Shown: positions 10,701-25,700 of the stretch, in pieces
How the letters are laid out: the number at the start of each line of letters is the position of its first letter
Position numbering within the stretch: the stretch's first letter is position 1
DNA from: Apostichopus japonicus
Lineage: Eukaryota > Echinodermata > Holothuroidea > Aspidochirotida > Stichopodidae
DNA length: 64,000 nucleotides
Reading direction: 5' to 3'
NCBI RefSeq assembly: GCF_037975245.1
Contig: NC_092576.1
Span: forward strand, 6,368,001 to 6,432,000
Notes under the pieces: generated by a model
What the model was told of the DNA's origin: nothing
Database searches by the model: none
Seen by the model: only the letters and a program-made list of their open reading frames with translations
Position numbers and translations under genes: made by a program

Positions 10701-13700
10701 TAAGCCAGTATGTTCAAATGTGATATTTGTGCTTGTGTGTGTATCACATAAACCAAGCCAGAACTATTAAAGCAAGTATATTCAAATGTGATATGTGTGT
10801 TGTGTGTGTATCACGTCAACTGACCTAGAACTATTTAAAGCCAGTATGTTCTACTGTGATATGAGTGTTGTATGTATATCACGTAATCCAACCCAGAACT
10901 AAGATAATTACACACTCAAATGCCATTGTAACCATGAAGCGGCTTATAACCAAGAACGGCCAAACTAACCTCAGTAGATGACTGGCGACGGATGAGTGCG
11001 CCCTCAACTTATCATCATACATCGCAGACGATGACCAGGACATGATGTCGCTGTGCATACGGTACTGAGTGGTCAACATTCTGACTACTTTATCGCCATG
11101 GAGATTTATGATTCTTTCCATCAAAGATATCGATAATCCATCTTTAGAAGCTCTAGAAATTTAAGAACACAAAGCTTGAATCAATATCACTATATATAAA
11201 AGTTTCTGTCTTGAAAGTGAAAACAAAATAAAATAAAACTTTTAGCAAACTGCTTATCCACTAGAGAGCCTTTATGTAAAAGAATGTGTAAAAATAAGTT
11301 GGCCTGACATTTCAATCCTAGCAGGATCTTTTTCAAAGACTAAATGACAAGTGTCTTGAAAGTGAGCGGGGAAGGGTGGAAGCGGGGGAGGGGTTGGTTG
11401 ATGGGACCTTGCTAAGATTTTCTCCCTCTTTCAACAATCATATCATGTGGTGTAATCTAATGCTGCAGAAGACTTCATAAAAAAACTTTGTTTTGTTTTA
11501 ACATGTCCCGAACGTGACAATTTAAAGATGGTTCTTACTTATCTGAAATAATTGTTGGAGGTAGCTGTTTGTGATCTCCTGCTAAGACACATTTCCTGGC
11601 CAGTCTTAAAGGGATCCAACATCCTGCTTCAACAGCCTGTAAATGTGAAATATAAAAATAAGACAAGCAATCATGTAACGTTTCCCCGTTGAGATACATA
11701 ATTACCCATCTCAGCACTTTCAAGGGATCTATTTCAGAATTGAACACGACACTCCGTCATAGAAAGTAATCTCTCATGAAATATATCTCAAAAAAAAAAA
11801 AGAACAGTGATCATGATGTCAGCAAACTTGAAGTCTGTCGCCTTCCAGAAATACTTCTACTTCCAAATCGACATTAGCTTTCTGCTTGTTGAAGGTAAGC
11901 CAAATGTTATAGGTTGATTATACGTTGATTATAGGTTGATCAACGTTCCCCTCAAGGGCTCCAAGCTTGTTTGACCCCTGTATGATCGTGTCAGAGGTAT
12001 TAACAGGGTCTGTACTCTAACCCTATGGTGCGCCTATTACAACCACTCATACACATTTCCAGTGAAGACAAGTCCATATCTTCCATTGGAGAGAAATGCT
12101 GTGAACACAGAGATGGGCTATCTTCAGACCATTCACAAACTTCAGTCCCTCCATGTAACTTATTATTCTTGGAACTAAAGCTTTCACAGGGAAAAACTTT
12201 ATATCCGGTATCGCATTGCGATATGTCTTGCGACAGCAGTCAAAGTACTATACAAGTTAAAAGATGTGCAGCAGTTATTTTGTAAAAAGGAAATATGGTC
12301 TTGTATGAGAAAAACTTTAGATCCTTCAACACAGCTACAAAAAATTGGACACAAAATAATTCCCTGTATTTTCCATTCTTGTACTATTACAAAAAGATTC
12401 GCTGCAAGTACTTTAGTTTCCATGGTAATGCAAAGGTTCAATTATTATGCCACAAATAAGTAGTTTCATCTTCTGCCACAATCATTATTCCCAAGTTCCA
12501 ATTTCAGTCTTGCATAAGCTGATATTTTTTTAACCAGACATTTCCTTAAAATGCTGTTAAACTGTAATTATTATGCAATACCTCATAATAGAAATGTCAA
12601 CAAACCTGTGCACATTCATCTACCACAGATAGATGAAAATGATCCCCGGGTAATAAGTGGACTGGTCCATCCCCTGATATACTCGTGTTGGTTGCCAAGA
12701 CAACATCGGCCTCTGATAGTATCATCCTGAGGGCCAGTTGTTCCCTTTCTCGCAACTCCTTCCTCAGATGTTTGATTTCATTCCAAGTACTTTTCCTGTC
12801 CTCACGTTGCTTAGACTTAGAAGCTTTCCCCTTCAAGAATAAATAATCAATATATTAACAGTGAGATCGTCCCTTTGAAAATATGTCCTTTGAACATTTT
12901 TGGTCAGAATGAGGCAATATAGATTGAAAATTTTCACTGCAATGCCAGCAGCTGAAAAAAATGTAAATTTTTGTTGTCAGAAAACAGTTTCTTCTAATGT
13001 TGAGCTACTATTTTGAGCTAATTTGAGCTTCTCTGAAAATTCAATGTGGTAAAAATGAATCACTTCATGTGAAGGTCAAATTCGGTGGCTATCAACAAAC
13101 TTTCCTGACGTGAGTCAAGTCTGATAATCAAGTCAATGTTATATCACTATGATGAAGAACACCACAAATCTATTAGTCTTTCCAATTTGGTGGACGAGTG
13201 ACTGCATAAAGGCTCATAAAACACTGCTGAGTAGGTCTACCATACTATAGTTGCTATGGGGATTTTCAAGACCATTGTTGCTATGTACTGACTGAGTGTA
13301 TGTATCTGCAGAGGGTAGTAGACTTGAAACTTGTTACAGCATATATATAGCTAATATGTGGTAGGCTACAAAGCCTTAGTTTTTAACTCTCTTTTTCTAA
13401 TATGCAGGTCCTTGTAGTTTTTTTTTCTTGTGTTCTTTTTCTGAAGCACAATGCTATGAAGCATTTATCCTCATTCTAATAGTCCTTTGCCTCGTCCTAA
13501 TGTAGCAAAGAAAGTGCCTGACTGTGCTGGAAGTCTTAGCATGCTAACTGAAGAAGTTTTTTGACTCATGAGTGGCTGAATATTTTGTAAAAGTTGGTAA
13601 TATTTAAAGAATGCATCTGGCAACAAAAGAGTTAGTGATATCTTCAGAGCACCTGAGCTGAGATTCTTACTTGTCTTTTCGTTTTTAAAGTGTAAAAAAT

Positions 13701-16700
13701 CATTTATTCCTTCAGGAATATAACATTAATTTAATATATTATAAATATATTATATGAGGAATATAATACTCTTACAAAAAAGAAGTTGTATATTGACGTA
13801 ATCTTAACACAGGCTAGTTGCTAGACTCAAGGACAAATGAACAAACAAATTGTTAGAGGTAAATTAAGCCTTTAGAAGAACACCTGCCATAATATTATCA
13901 CAGAGTACCTGAACTATGACCCATTTCCTAGAGTAAAAAACTTTTGTGTATGATAGAAATAGTTTACAATCAAACAAATATATCTAGAGAGAGGAACAAG
14001 ATATTGGAATGGGGTTTTCATCGAACAGTGTGAAATATCTTTCTCATTCTTACAAGTGTCACATATTATGCCACTTGAATATCTTGTTACCTAAACATGA
14101 CATCTCTTGGATTGGTTTGTAATGACATGCAAAGTTTACGACTAATCAAAAGAACTAACCAATGTCTTGTCGATATCCTTTCTGATATCTATAAGCAACT
14201 TCCCGGCATCACTGGCAGCCAGTCTTGCATCTAGCGAGAAGCGCTGGATTTCTGGCAGCAGGCGAGCTGGATGTCCGATACGGACCACGTTTATATCCTT
14301 ACTCCTACCCAGCCTTTCAATGAGATTGTCAACGGCAACATTAGACGGTGCGCAAGCTACGACCTGTAGAACGAAGGAACGAACAGACGATTGTTGAATT
14401 CCTTGTGTTTCTTCTTTCAAGTAGGACGGTGTTTCATTTAAGAAAGAATTTAGAGACAAACCGAAGCGTCAAACTATTAATACAAAGTAAGGCTTTAACA
14501 CTTGAATAGACGAGATTCAAAAATGAATCCGCTTGAATGTTTAAGTAATTTAATTGAAACCTTTCTTGATTGAAGTGGACTTAAAACTTATGTAGAATAT
14601 AAAGCATGTCAAGAAACATGAGCATTGTAGCAGGGGACCATCCCCTCCTCCCCACCCCCTGCCCCCATGGACCTTCCCCTAACCAATTAAAATACATTGT
14701 CAATAACTAAACCTGAAACTCACTACAATAAACTGTATAGTCATGCACTATATAAATTGCAATACAATACTGTAAGTTCACTGAACTTAATTAAAGGATA
14801 CTACATAAAATAAGACCACCCTGTACTATACTACACTGCAAAACACACTGTGATAATCTTTACTGTCCAACATTGTTCTGCATTATACTACACTGCACAG
14901 CACAGCACTACTTGCTACACTAAAATACCCTGCATTTAAATCTATGGGCGCATTACTGCAATGTTCTACACTAAACTACACTACACTACACAGCACTACA
15001 GTGTAGTACACTCAACTATGCTGCACTAACCTACACTGCACATCACTACAATGCTCTCAACTATGCTGCACTAACCTACACTGCACATCACTGCAATGCT
15101 CTCAACTATGCTGCACTAACCTACACTGCACATCACTGCAATGCTCTCAATTATGCTGCACTAACCTGCACTGCACAACACTGCAAGGTACTACACTTAA
15201 CTACCCTGCACTAACTTGCACTACATTAACCATACCAAACTGCACAACACTGCACTCATCTACACTGCACTACACTATACAGCACTGAAATACACAACAC
15301 TGTACTACACTACCCTACACAGCACCATACTACACAACACTGTCTTGCACTGTACTACACTACCCTACACTACATTTCACTACCCTACACTGAACTACAC
15401 AAGTAACACTGTACTCAACTACACTACCCTACAGTACATTTCACTACCCTACACTGAACTACACAAGTAACACTGTACTCAACTACACTACCCTACACTC
15501 CACTACAATGCACTGCATCTCCTATAACACATCCCTTTATTTCACATTACCTTTAAGCCTTGATGAACAGCTTGACGTATTACTTCTACAACCGTGGTTG
15601 TCTTACCGGTTCCTGGAGGACCATGAATGATCGCAATCTCTCGTTGTTGGAGAGCAAAGACCACAGCCTCTTGCTGAGATGCATCCAAGTCTGAATTGAA
15701 AAACTTTAAATCTGAAAACAATCAACAGAAACACAAAATTCATATATCCGACTCTTTCATAACCCTTTATTTTAACAAACGACCTCTGGAACAAACTTCC
15801 ATTCTCTACCAACCAGCTGAGCAGTTACGATATTAATTTTGGAAGATAACTTAACCACGTATCAGATTTTCTTGACCAACTGAAAAGTTGCTGCATTGCA
15901 GCACTGTTAAGCAGAGTCTCTTTGTCTGGATTTAGTATTTCTAGTTTGCAAGATTTTGGAATTTGGGGCTTTGTCCCTTTCTTTCAATTGTTTATACCAT
16001 GGATAAACTGCTGCAGTAACAATGAATGATTGGGAGGGGAGGAGGGGGTTGGAAGGGTCCTCCCTCAGTATTTAAGAAAGTGATGATGCTCGGGTACATT
16101 CTCAGTTGGATGGAGCTGTTTAGTCACAGTCCTGGGAGCAGGAATGGGTGTGACAATAACAGCCTTGTTATCCTTTGAACACTCAACGTAGAGAGTGAAG
16201 GTTAAGGGTATTAGCTGGTGTCCATTAACAATCATCACATGGATAGGGCTTCAAATTAGATTCTGTAGGCTTCATTCTCATAGCATTTTGTACCACAAAG
16301 ATAAACAACCCTTTTCAAATGTTGTGATATTCTATAAAGTCTGCACCTGGCAACAGCAGAATGAATGATGTCACCAGGACACTTTTCCAGCTGAATATGT
16401 CTTTTGTTTTTTGTTTTTCTTTGTAATCAATCATTTTATCCACAGAGGAAAAGAATATTTCTACAAAAAAAAAAAAGCTTTTGAATGGAAACAGTGACAG
16501 CTATAGGGGAACATTCCAAATGTATCAAGTCTCAAGGAAAAATCTACAAATAGATTATAATAATAGTCTATTAAGAAAATGCTTTTGTGAAGCATTTACC
16601 CAGATGATGACATAGACCCCCTGCTGTGATCCAACTGTCTGGAGTCATTGTAGGTTTAGCCAAAGTAAGATACATTCAATCAACCATATCTTGAGTTAGG

Positions 16701-19700
16701 AACAAGTTATTGAGACTGGGTAGGTTTTTTTTTTTTTTTTTTTTGGGGTAGTGTGGAATATATTTCTCTCTGAACAATGTATTGTTGTTTGCCACCAGAG
16801 GCCACCAGAGTATTCCTGTAAACATATTACTGATCTCAAAAAGGAACTTTGCAATTATTTGAAACATTTCTGCAATATTTACTGAAATGAAGTCTTTTTT
16901 CTTCCGTTTCTCCTCGATTTTTTCAATGATTTCCAATATTTTGATAAATAATTCTGACCTGATATGTCAAAGTTCAAAGGTGAACCCAAAGAGGCCTCTC
17001 CAAAGAGGACTTCCTGCAGGTGTGAACTGTGACTGTTGGTAGACTTGACCAAGTCATTTAATGCCCTGTTAAGGGAACAAAACATAAAAGTTGTGTTAAC
17101 CATGAAAAGTCTTTCAGTTCTGCCCTGCAAAACCAGAATTCAACATTTGTACAAAATAATGAAGTTAAAAGTACAAAAAATAGAAACTATTGGATTCATA
17201 GTTGGTTTTGAAGATTTGTCATGGACCATATCACAGACCACCTACCGTGTTCCAATTGCAGGGTGATAAAGGATTTACCTGGTAAACAAATTTACATTCA
17301 AACAACAACAATGACAGTCAGACAAAAAAGATAATGGGTTGGAGTCTTCAACTATTGTGTAAAATTTCCTCTCTAACACATATCTTTCACTTTGTCTATA
17401 TATATATATATATATATCCCTTAAAGTATTTTTTTTTAACTTTGTGTGGTAGTCTGAAAGTGTTCATCTGGTCAAGAAAAGTTTCACCTTCAAACAACCA
17501 TGTCTAACAGTTACAGGTAGGAACCAGATATATTAACAGCAGGCCTCAGAATTCAGGATATTTAATAGCTAAATTATGCCAGTGTATTTTTAAGTTGGCC
17601 AGTAGCAAAGAAAGTCACAAGATTTTTTTTGTTTGGGGGTGGCAGTAGACACTAAGAATATAAATATGATTTCAGTGGTTGTTACTATCAGCAAATACTA
17701 CTGACTGCTCCCATAATTGCCTGTGCAGCAGTGGCGTCACCAGACTTTTCAGTCTGGGGGGGCACAGGGGGAGCACCAGCATTTGATGGGGGGCACTTAG
17801 GTGGATACGGATTGCCGTCCTGGGGGGGTCTAAGGGGAGGGGGTGCCCCCCCTCCCCTTTAGAAAATTTTCGCATACGGAGGATGGGCTAGATGCAAAAT
17901 GGTGCCACATTTGATGCTAAATTCGATCTGAAGATATCTCCAGAAATTGCTATTTTTGAGGTAATGATTTTAACAACGCGCAGAATTTTGCAGAGGATAT
18001 GAACCACATGCTATCGATATTATGCCTAACCCTATCAATAGAACCTACATTTGTTGAATTAATTAACTCCTTTCTTGTCCTTCTCGTTTTCTCCCATCAT
18101 CTATTAAGATGTAACAGGTTCCAGCATCGTTATTGGCTCCTATCAGGGATCTCACCATGCAATCGAAAGTTTGATCACACATCGAGTATGGCTCACCTGT
18201 TGTGATGGCGCGGGTTACGACTTCGATACCCGACGGTCAAGGATAAACTTTTTCATTTTTTCGCAGCTCATTTGAAGAAAATACGAATTACTGTGCTTCT
18301 TTGTCCTTATGAAAAACCAACTCAGATGATGGGAGTTGAATATAACAAAATATATATATATTTTTTTTACCAACCCAAATCTCAAATGGGGGGGGGCACT
18401 CGGGGGGCACTAGGTTTTCCAGGGGGGCACATGCCCCCCTGGCCCCCCCTTGGCGACGCCACTGCTGTGCAGTAACTGATCAATGCTAGTTGCAGTTCAG
18501 GAAAATGCCAATGGGACATTGATTTTTTAGCCAGTAGCAGTTTTAAGCACCAGTTTGCTTTCTTTTTGAGAAAGAATTGGATTAAACCGTGAAATACTAG
18601 ACCTGTAAAGAGCATAAATTTCCGGAATATTCAGGTTTAACATGCATGCATGAATACACAAATATACATGAATATACATGAATATCCCTTTAAGAGATAA
18701 TCTTAAAGTCTGTCATCACTTATCATACAGATTTACAATCAATCAAGTTTTACAACCAACATGATATGAGTCACGATTCATCACCCAAATATCACCAAAG
18801 CTGGAATTATCCTTCAAAACACAAAACTAAGAGTGATATCAGAATCAATCAATGATAATAGCTAAATAATATCTTCACACATAAAGATTTCATCACGGTA
18901 GTAAAAATGGAAGGAGAACAGAAAAAGAATTTGGGGGGGCCAGAGTACGGCGTTGTGATTTCCACTATTTTAATGAGTTTTGAGTTATATGCTTAATGAC
19001 TGTAACAATCAAGTGTCTCATTTGAAAAATCAGTTTCTGAGTGAGTCATGCAACATTTCACTTAAATATCAGTTTTAATAAGTAGCAACCTTCAAATATC
19101 ACATTAAAAGGTACAGAGTACTTATTGAAACAGGTTGTTGTGTCTGGAATAAATTTACTGTGTGTGGAATTTTCAACACTTTTCACTTCAATAAGTCCGT
19201 TTACATTGTACAGTACTGTAATTCTACTAAAATTATCACAGCACGGTGATTTGATCTATCAGAAAAGCAAGCAGCAATGTGCACTTATGTACCTGAGCAT
19301 AAAGAAAAATGACAAGTGAAGGAGAAGGAGGAAAGGGAGGGGGAGGGAGAGGGTCAGGGAGAGGTTCAGGGAGAGGGTGAGTGGAGGGGAGGGGAGGGGA
19401 GGGGAGAGGGAAATGGTCAGTAGGTCAATAAATATCAGGCATGCTTTGGGGATGGTCAGGGTGCATCATTTAAATGTATCTAACATACTAAGTGAAGGCA
19501 GAGGGGAGGTGAAGTAGAAGGGTTTGGGAATGGGGGAATGGATGAAGGAATGACTGGCATACTGTACATGTATAAAGTTGCAGAGGATGTTCCATAGACC
19601 TTCTCCCTGCTAATACCCATCAGAGATCTTTAATTCTCACTTTACTGGCTGGTGACAGGGATCAGAGAAGGGATAGAAATCGGAGAAAGAGATGGTGGGG

Positions 19701-22700
19701 TGGGTTGAGGGGTTGGGTGGAGGGGAGGGTGGGTGTATGGAGGGTTTGGAAGCTTTGGGGGGAAGGTACAGGGTACCTGAAAACATTGTATTTCACAAAC
19801 TTGTCTCTGTGAATGTTCATCTTACTAGTTACCAAATTATCTTTCAATATTGCAAGCGTAGAACAAAGATACTTTCGGCAGGGGTGGAAGAGAGAGGTAC
19901 AGTATAGGGGAATGGAAATGGGTGGTGGGAGGGGGGTGGGCTGGGTACTAAAACTACAACATTGCTGACGGTGCTTGGCAAAAATTACCTCTGGCGATGC
20001 GCAACACACTACCAAATTATCAAATCACAAGCTCAAATCTAACAAAGATATAGATACTATTATGAGGGGGAGGGGGAGGGGGTTGAGGATGAGGGGATGG
20101 GTAAAATACCAGGAAAACCAGGAGTACCAGAGATTTCAGAAGTCCTTTTTTTTTTGTCTTAAAAATGTTCTCTGTGCCAATTTGTACCATGCTAAGTACC
20201 CAAACTACCGTATCTTGCACTGTAACAAAGAAAGCTACTAAACAATCACATACTCAGAGTGCCATTGTATTAAACTGTCAAGTGGATTTAACCAAGCCAG
20301 CAAACAGCTTGCAAATAGAACTGGCAGTAGATTATTCACAGGGTCTCCAGTGGTTACTTGTCTGAACCAATCAAAATCATTCATGACGTTTAAAGTCAGG
20401 GAAGATAAAAAATAGGAAAATTTGTAGTTATTTTTGTATCATATTTGAATGACATCTTGGTGGGAGGTTTTCAAGGAGATTCATTCATCAATTTATAAAG
20501 ATTAAGCAGGCACATGACTGATATGAACTAAATGATCATGTTACTTGTGACTTATGTGGCGAGGAACTGCATTGTGGGTACAACATTAAAGTGGAACATG
20601 GTGTAATCATTTCCATCATTTTTCATTTCCATACTGTTACAATATTTAAAAGACACACGATTACATCATTCTGTTTAAAAGCGAACATAGAAGTAAAAAA
20701 ACAATAAATAAACAAATTTCAAACGAAAAAAATACCATAATATAGAAACATTCTATCAAAATATTCCTTAATGCATATTTATGGTAATGTTTGGAGGGAA
20801 GGGGGAAGGGGGGTTGAACATCATAATTTACAAAGCTGACCAGCCTAATTGCTGGGAATATTATGTCAGAGTCAAATGTTAACTAATTAGTTTAGTGATA
20901 TCTACAGTACAACGTTTGTTTTGTGCAACAAAAAAAGAGGGTTACATTCATTATATGTGTAAGGTGTGAGCAAGATTTGGCTGGTTTAACAAAAGGCTGC
21001 CTAAACCTCTTGGAATTATAGTGACCTTTGTGAACGTAGGACACATCCCAGGCACACACCCAACAACTTTATGAGTTAATCTGCCTTGTAAATAGGGAGA
21101 TGTTTGCGAAACACTTTTTCGCATAAATTTGTCTATGTTTGGTCTGTGACAGTCTTTGATCACTTGACCTTTGGTGCTTTTCATAAATTAATGCACAATA
21201 GACATGTAGATTCTGATATCTTAATTTTGCAGGTTTTTGACCAATTTGGTCAGTTTGGTATATATATACAAGTAATGGCAAAAAATGCAGGACTTTTCAG
21301 GGATGGGGAGTGAGAGGGGTAATTTGAATTTTGACCTCTGACTTTTGAATGTTTGACATCTTAAGCCACAAAGGCACTACGTCCCATGCCCATACACACC
21401 ACACCCACCAAGTTTTGAAAGTTTGAAAGAAAATGAAGATTATAATAGCTCATCCACAGTACATTAATACATGTATCTGAGGTGAAAGAATTGAAATATA
21501 TTTACCTAGTTTATCTAGTTGACCAAATAAATGCATATAGCTCTGAGACTTATTCCCCTCCCCTCCCCCCCCCCTCCCCCCCCTCCCCCTCAATAAAGAA
21601 CCCTTAAATATGGAAAACTAGACTATGGTTGGTAGGATCACTAGAATGCTTTAATGGTGCGATCAGGTTGGTTTTGAGAAAGCTGATATCATGTTGGAAT
21701 GTTTATTGGCAGTTCACATTTGATGACATCCAATGTTGAACAATGTAATTGAGGGTTATTTATGCTAATGAAACCGAACCAGACCAGCACCGGTCTCGAT
21801 ATAATACCGCAGTTAGTAAGACGAGGTCAGTATTAAAGAAGAAATAATCATATTTATTGTTTGCTAATACTGGATTGGACACCATTGAAAAAACTTTAAA
21901 AAAAGAGGCAGATTGAATCATCTTTAATATTGGATCAATTGTTGCACCAACTTGACATACATGGGCAGTATCAGTATGGTTTGATAGTGCTCAATAATTT
22001 ATTATTCCGTAGTTCAGAACAAACAGATTATATTTATAGAGAACAGGGATACTTTTAGATATGTACTTTAGTTGAATTGACTTCAGAAATTGATATCATA
22101 TCGGAATGTCTATTGGTTACAGATTTAGAAACGTCAATGTTAAAAATGTAGTTTGGTGGTTAGAAATGATGAACTGCAACGAGACCAAACAATGGATAAA
22201 ATGTCACGGTTAGTAAGATGAGGCGAGTGTGAGAAGATATAATGCATATTCATTGCTTGTTATTGGAAACCAAGAAATGATGTATATTCATTGTTTGTTA
22301 TTGAAACCAAATTTCCTATGCCAATAACTCTCTAAACTGTACACCAATATCATGCTCTCAACACACTGGTATTGCCAGTACAAACAGTTCCTAACCTTGA
22401 TCTGATAGAAACATGATATTCATACTGCTTGTACTGACAATACGAGTGCTCTGAAGCGGGACATGACACTACAGTATAGAAAAAATTGTCCCAACTGGGT
22501 GCGGAAACCAACAAGAGGGTTTTTCTTGATAGAGAATTAGAGATAGCACCGTGACTGGAGTAAAGGATTCGACTCCCAAGTCAGGTTAGTCAGTGGCAAT
22601 GACCTCACTTGACTTCCGCTATGCAAGAACCCGACCAAACCACATTTCGCAAAATTTTGAAACCAGGACTAGCAAGTTTCACAGAGGGCTCCACTGCAAA

Positions 22701-25700
22701 GCAGCAATCTGGAGTTAGTCAAGAGAGTCTGGCCAGGATTCAAAGCAAGAACGTAACGATTGATGGATGGACAGGCTCCAACTGTTACATGACACCTTCA
22801 CTTACATTACGATCTATTCACAAGGAGATTCCACTCAGAAATCGATGCCAGGACAAAATTTGTCTTCCACAAAGTTTACATCGTTCACCCAGACAAGAAT
22901 TTCCTTAAACACAGCCTATGTGAGACTATACTCTACCTACCCTGTCAGCAGAATTAAGATTATGTACCATTTGGTTACACTATCTGAAATTGGCAGTTAG
23001 ATAAAACCCTTTACATGTATTTACTTTGAGAAGCAATCCTTTCAAGAACTGCCAATACATTTATGGCAGAAACAGAGATAATGTTATCTGCCACATTTTG
23101 CCAGGGGCTTAGGTCTTTTTATCAAACTTAACGACTAAGACCATTTTTGACAAAATTTATTACTGATGTCAAATGAAAAGTGTTTTGTGTGAGAGGTTGC
23201 TTATCAATCCATGAAAGTCACAAAAAAATGGGGGCAAAAAAGGTGAAATGATAACCGTGATAGAAACTGAAAGAATAGGTGATAAAAAGGCACATGATTT
23301 GGGGGGAGGTGAAAAGCAGCTAAAATTTGTCAAGTATTTATATTCAAAATGGCATCTGACAGTCTAATTAAATCTAAGTCTTCCGTAAAATATCCTGTAT
23401 ACCCATTTTCGTTTTAAAGTGACACACTTGGAAAAAATCTTTTTCAATGCAGAAATCAAAATTCTGTAAAACTGGAGTTTCTGAAAACTCTGAAACTGAA
23501 TGTATGTCACGTCTTTTGTTTAAGTTGTGTATCGGTAAAATCGTTTGACATTGCGTGACAGCATGTGACAGATACTTACCCCTTCACGGTCATTACTTGA
23601 TAACATCATTTGACAATTTTAGCAGCATGTCACACCTTTCTCTTAACGTGTTTATGGGCAACAACGTTTGACATTTGTGACAGCATGTGACACCTACCAC
23701 TTCAAATTCATTTTTAGGTAACATCATTTGACAATCTTAGCACCATGTCATACCTTTGTCTGAAGTTGTCTAGATGGGCAACATCATTTGACATTTGTGA
23801 CAGCAGTTCTAGGTAACATCATTTGGCAACTTCGTCATCACCTTTTTCTTTAATTGTTCTTAACTAACACCATTGTTTATCAGTAATGCCATTCGAGATT
23901 TGTGACAGGAAGATTATTTGACAGCTTTGAATATGCTAAACCAGGTAACAGCATTTGACGTTCATGATATCATGGGCCAACTATCTCCTAAGCCATATCT
24001 AGGTAACATTTGATATTTCGTGACATCTTTGTGGCACCAACCTCTTAAGTCATTTCTAAGTAACATTTGACATTCATGACACCTACCTCTTATCTCATTT
24101 CTAGGTAACATTTGACATTCCTGACAGCATGTGACACCTACCTCTTAAGTCTTTTATAGGAAACATTTGACCTTCGTGACATATACCTCTCATCTCATTT
24201 CTAGGTAACATTTGACCTTCGTGACACCTACAGTACCTCTTATCTCATTTTTAGGTAACAATTGACATTCGTGGCAGCACAGGACACCTACTGTAACTTA
24301 GAAGTCATTTCTAGGTAACATTTGACATTCATGACATCTACCTCTTATCTCATTTCTAGGTAACATTTGACATTCGTGACAGCATGTGACACCTACCTCT
24401 TAAGTCTTTTATAGGTAACATTTGACCTTTGTGACACCTACATCTCATCTCATTTCTAGGTATCATTTGACCTTCGTGACACCTACCTCTCATCTCATTT
24501 TTAGGTAACATTTGACATTCGTGACAGCATGTGACACCTACCTCTTAAGTCTTTTCTAGGTAACATTTGACCTTTGTGACACCTACATCTCATCTCATTT
24601 ATAGGTATCATTTGACCTTCGTGACACCTACCTCTCACCTCATTTTTAGGTAACATAGCATGTGACACCTACCTCTTAAGTCTTTTCTAGGTAACATTTT
24701 ACCTTTGTGACACCTACCTCTCATCTCATTTTTAGGTAACATTTGACATTCGTGACATCTTTGTGGCACCAACCTCTTAAGTCATTTCTAAGTAACATTT
24801 GACCTTTGTGACACCTACCTCTCACCTCATTTCTGGGTAACATTTGATAATTCGTGACAGCATGTGACACCTACCTCTTAAGTCTTTTGTAGGTAACATC
24901 GTTGGACAGCTTTACAAGCATGAAGACTTTGCCATCTTGTAGCTGTTCCTCCTGATGCTCCACAGCTATTATCACTTTGGTTGACCTGAGCTGCCACACC
25001 AGACCAGTGAGGAGTTGAGAGGCGGCCGACGGTGAGCCCACCGATGGATAAACACCAACGACATCTCCTGTAAAAGACATCAGAAAAACATCTTATAAAT
25101 TACGTATGATATTAAAAAATATTTTATATTCTGTCATCGTCAAAAATCAGGTCAAGTCATGAGAAAAATTATGCCATTATATCCAGCTGTTTGCAATCTT
25201 TATTCTTTCCATGAGAGTACTCCCTTTTTTATACCAAACTTGCCTGGACCACCTCAGTATTTTCCTGGGCCCCCTAATGACCCAAGGTACGAGGCTGTTG
25301 ACCCCTGAAACCCTTTTCCCCAGACTTGTCACTGAGTCGAAGGTGTATTTAAATATGCAACATATGTTAATTTAGAAACTATGTTAACATCCCTTAATCG
25401 TTTCCTTCCTTAATGCACAAAGCTCAAAGCACTGAAAATATGTTGACAATTCATTCTTTTAAAACAAAAGTAATATGTGCAGATACATCAGGTTAGTGTC
25501 TCGTACAGTGTCAACAGCATCGTTAGAGTCTGATCAGTTAGGTGTCTCGTACAATGTCAACAGTAACATTAGAGTCTGATCAGGTTAGTGTCTCCTACAA
25601 TGTCAACAATATCATTAGAGACTGATCAGTTGGAGCCATGTTGTTGAATCTTGTTCCAATATTAATACCTTCCTAGCAAATGTTACATACTGCAATTTGT

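Larger units (their letters stand above)
17066..24874 (-). other. IGHMBP2: IGHMBP2 intron 3 (7.8 kb)
   Basis: The largest intron of the gene. It holds a hAT-type MITE (17729-18464), a purine-rich G-quadruplex-prone zone (19320-19405, also 19685-19945), a C-rich block (21555-21590), a degenerate ~400-bp duplication (21660-22290) and the exon-3-derived tandem array (23540-24870). The stretches 18480-19310, 20130-21540 and 22300-23530 show nothing recognisable. Confidence 0.65.

Noticed and set aside
15216-15470. 84-residue frame rich in H, Y, T and L
   Set aside because: It is translation of the CTACA satellite.
22540-22590. Possible tRNA-like B box (GGATTCGACTCC)
   Set aside because: No A box at proper spacing and no cloverleaf could be formed; likewise for weak matches near 18220, 39630, 54195 and 55660.
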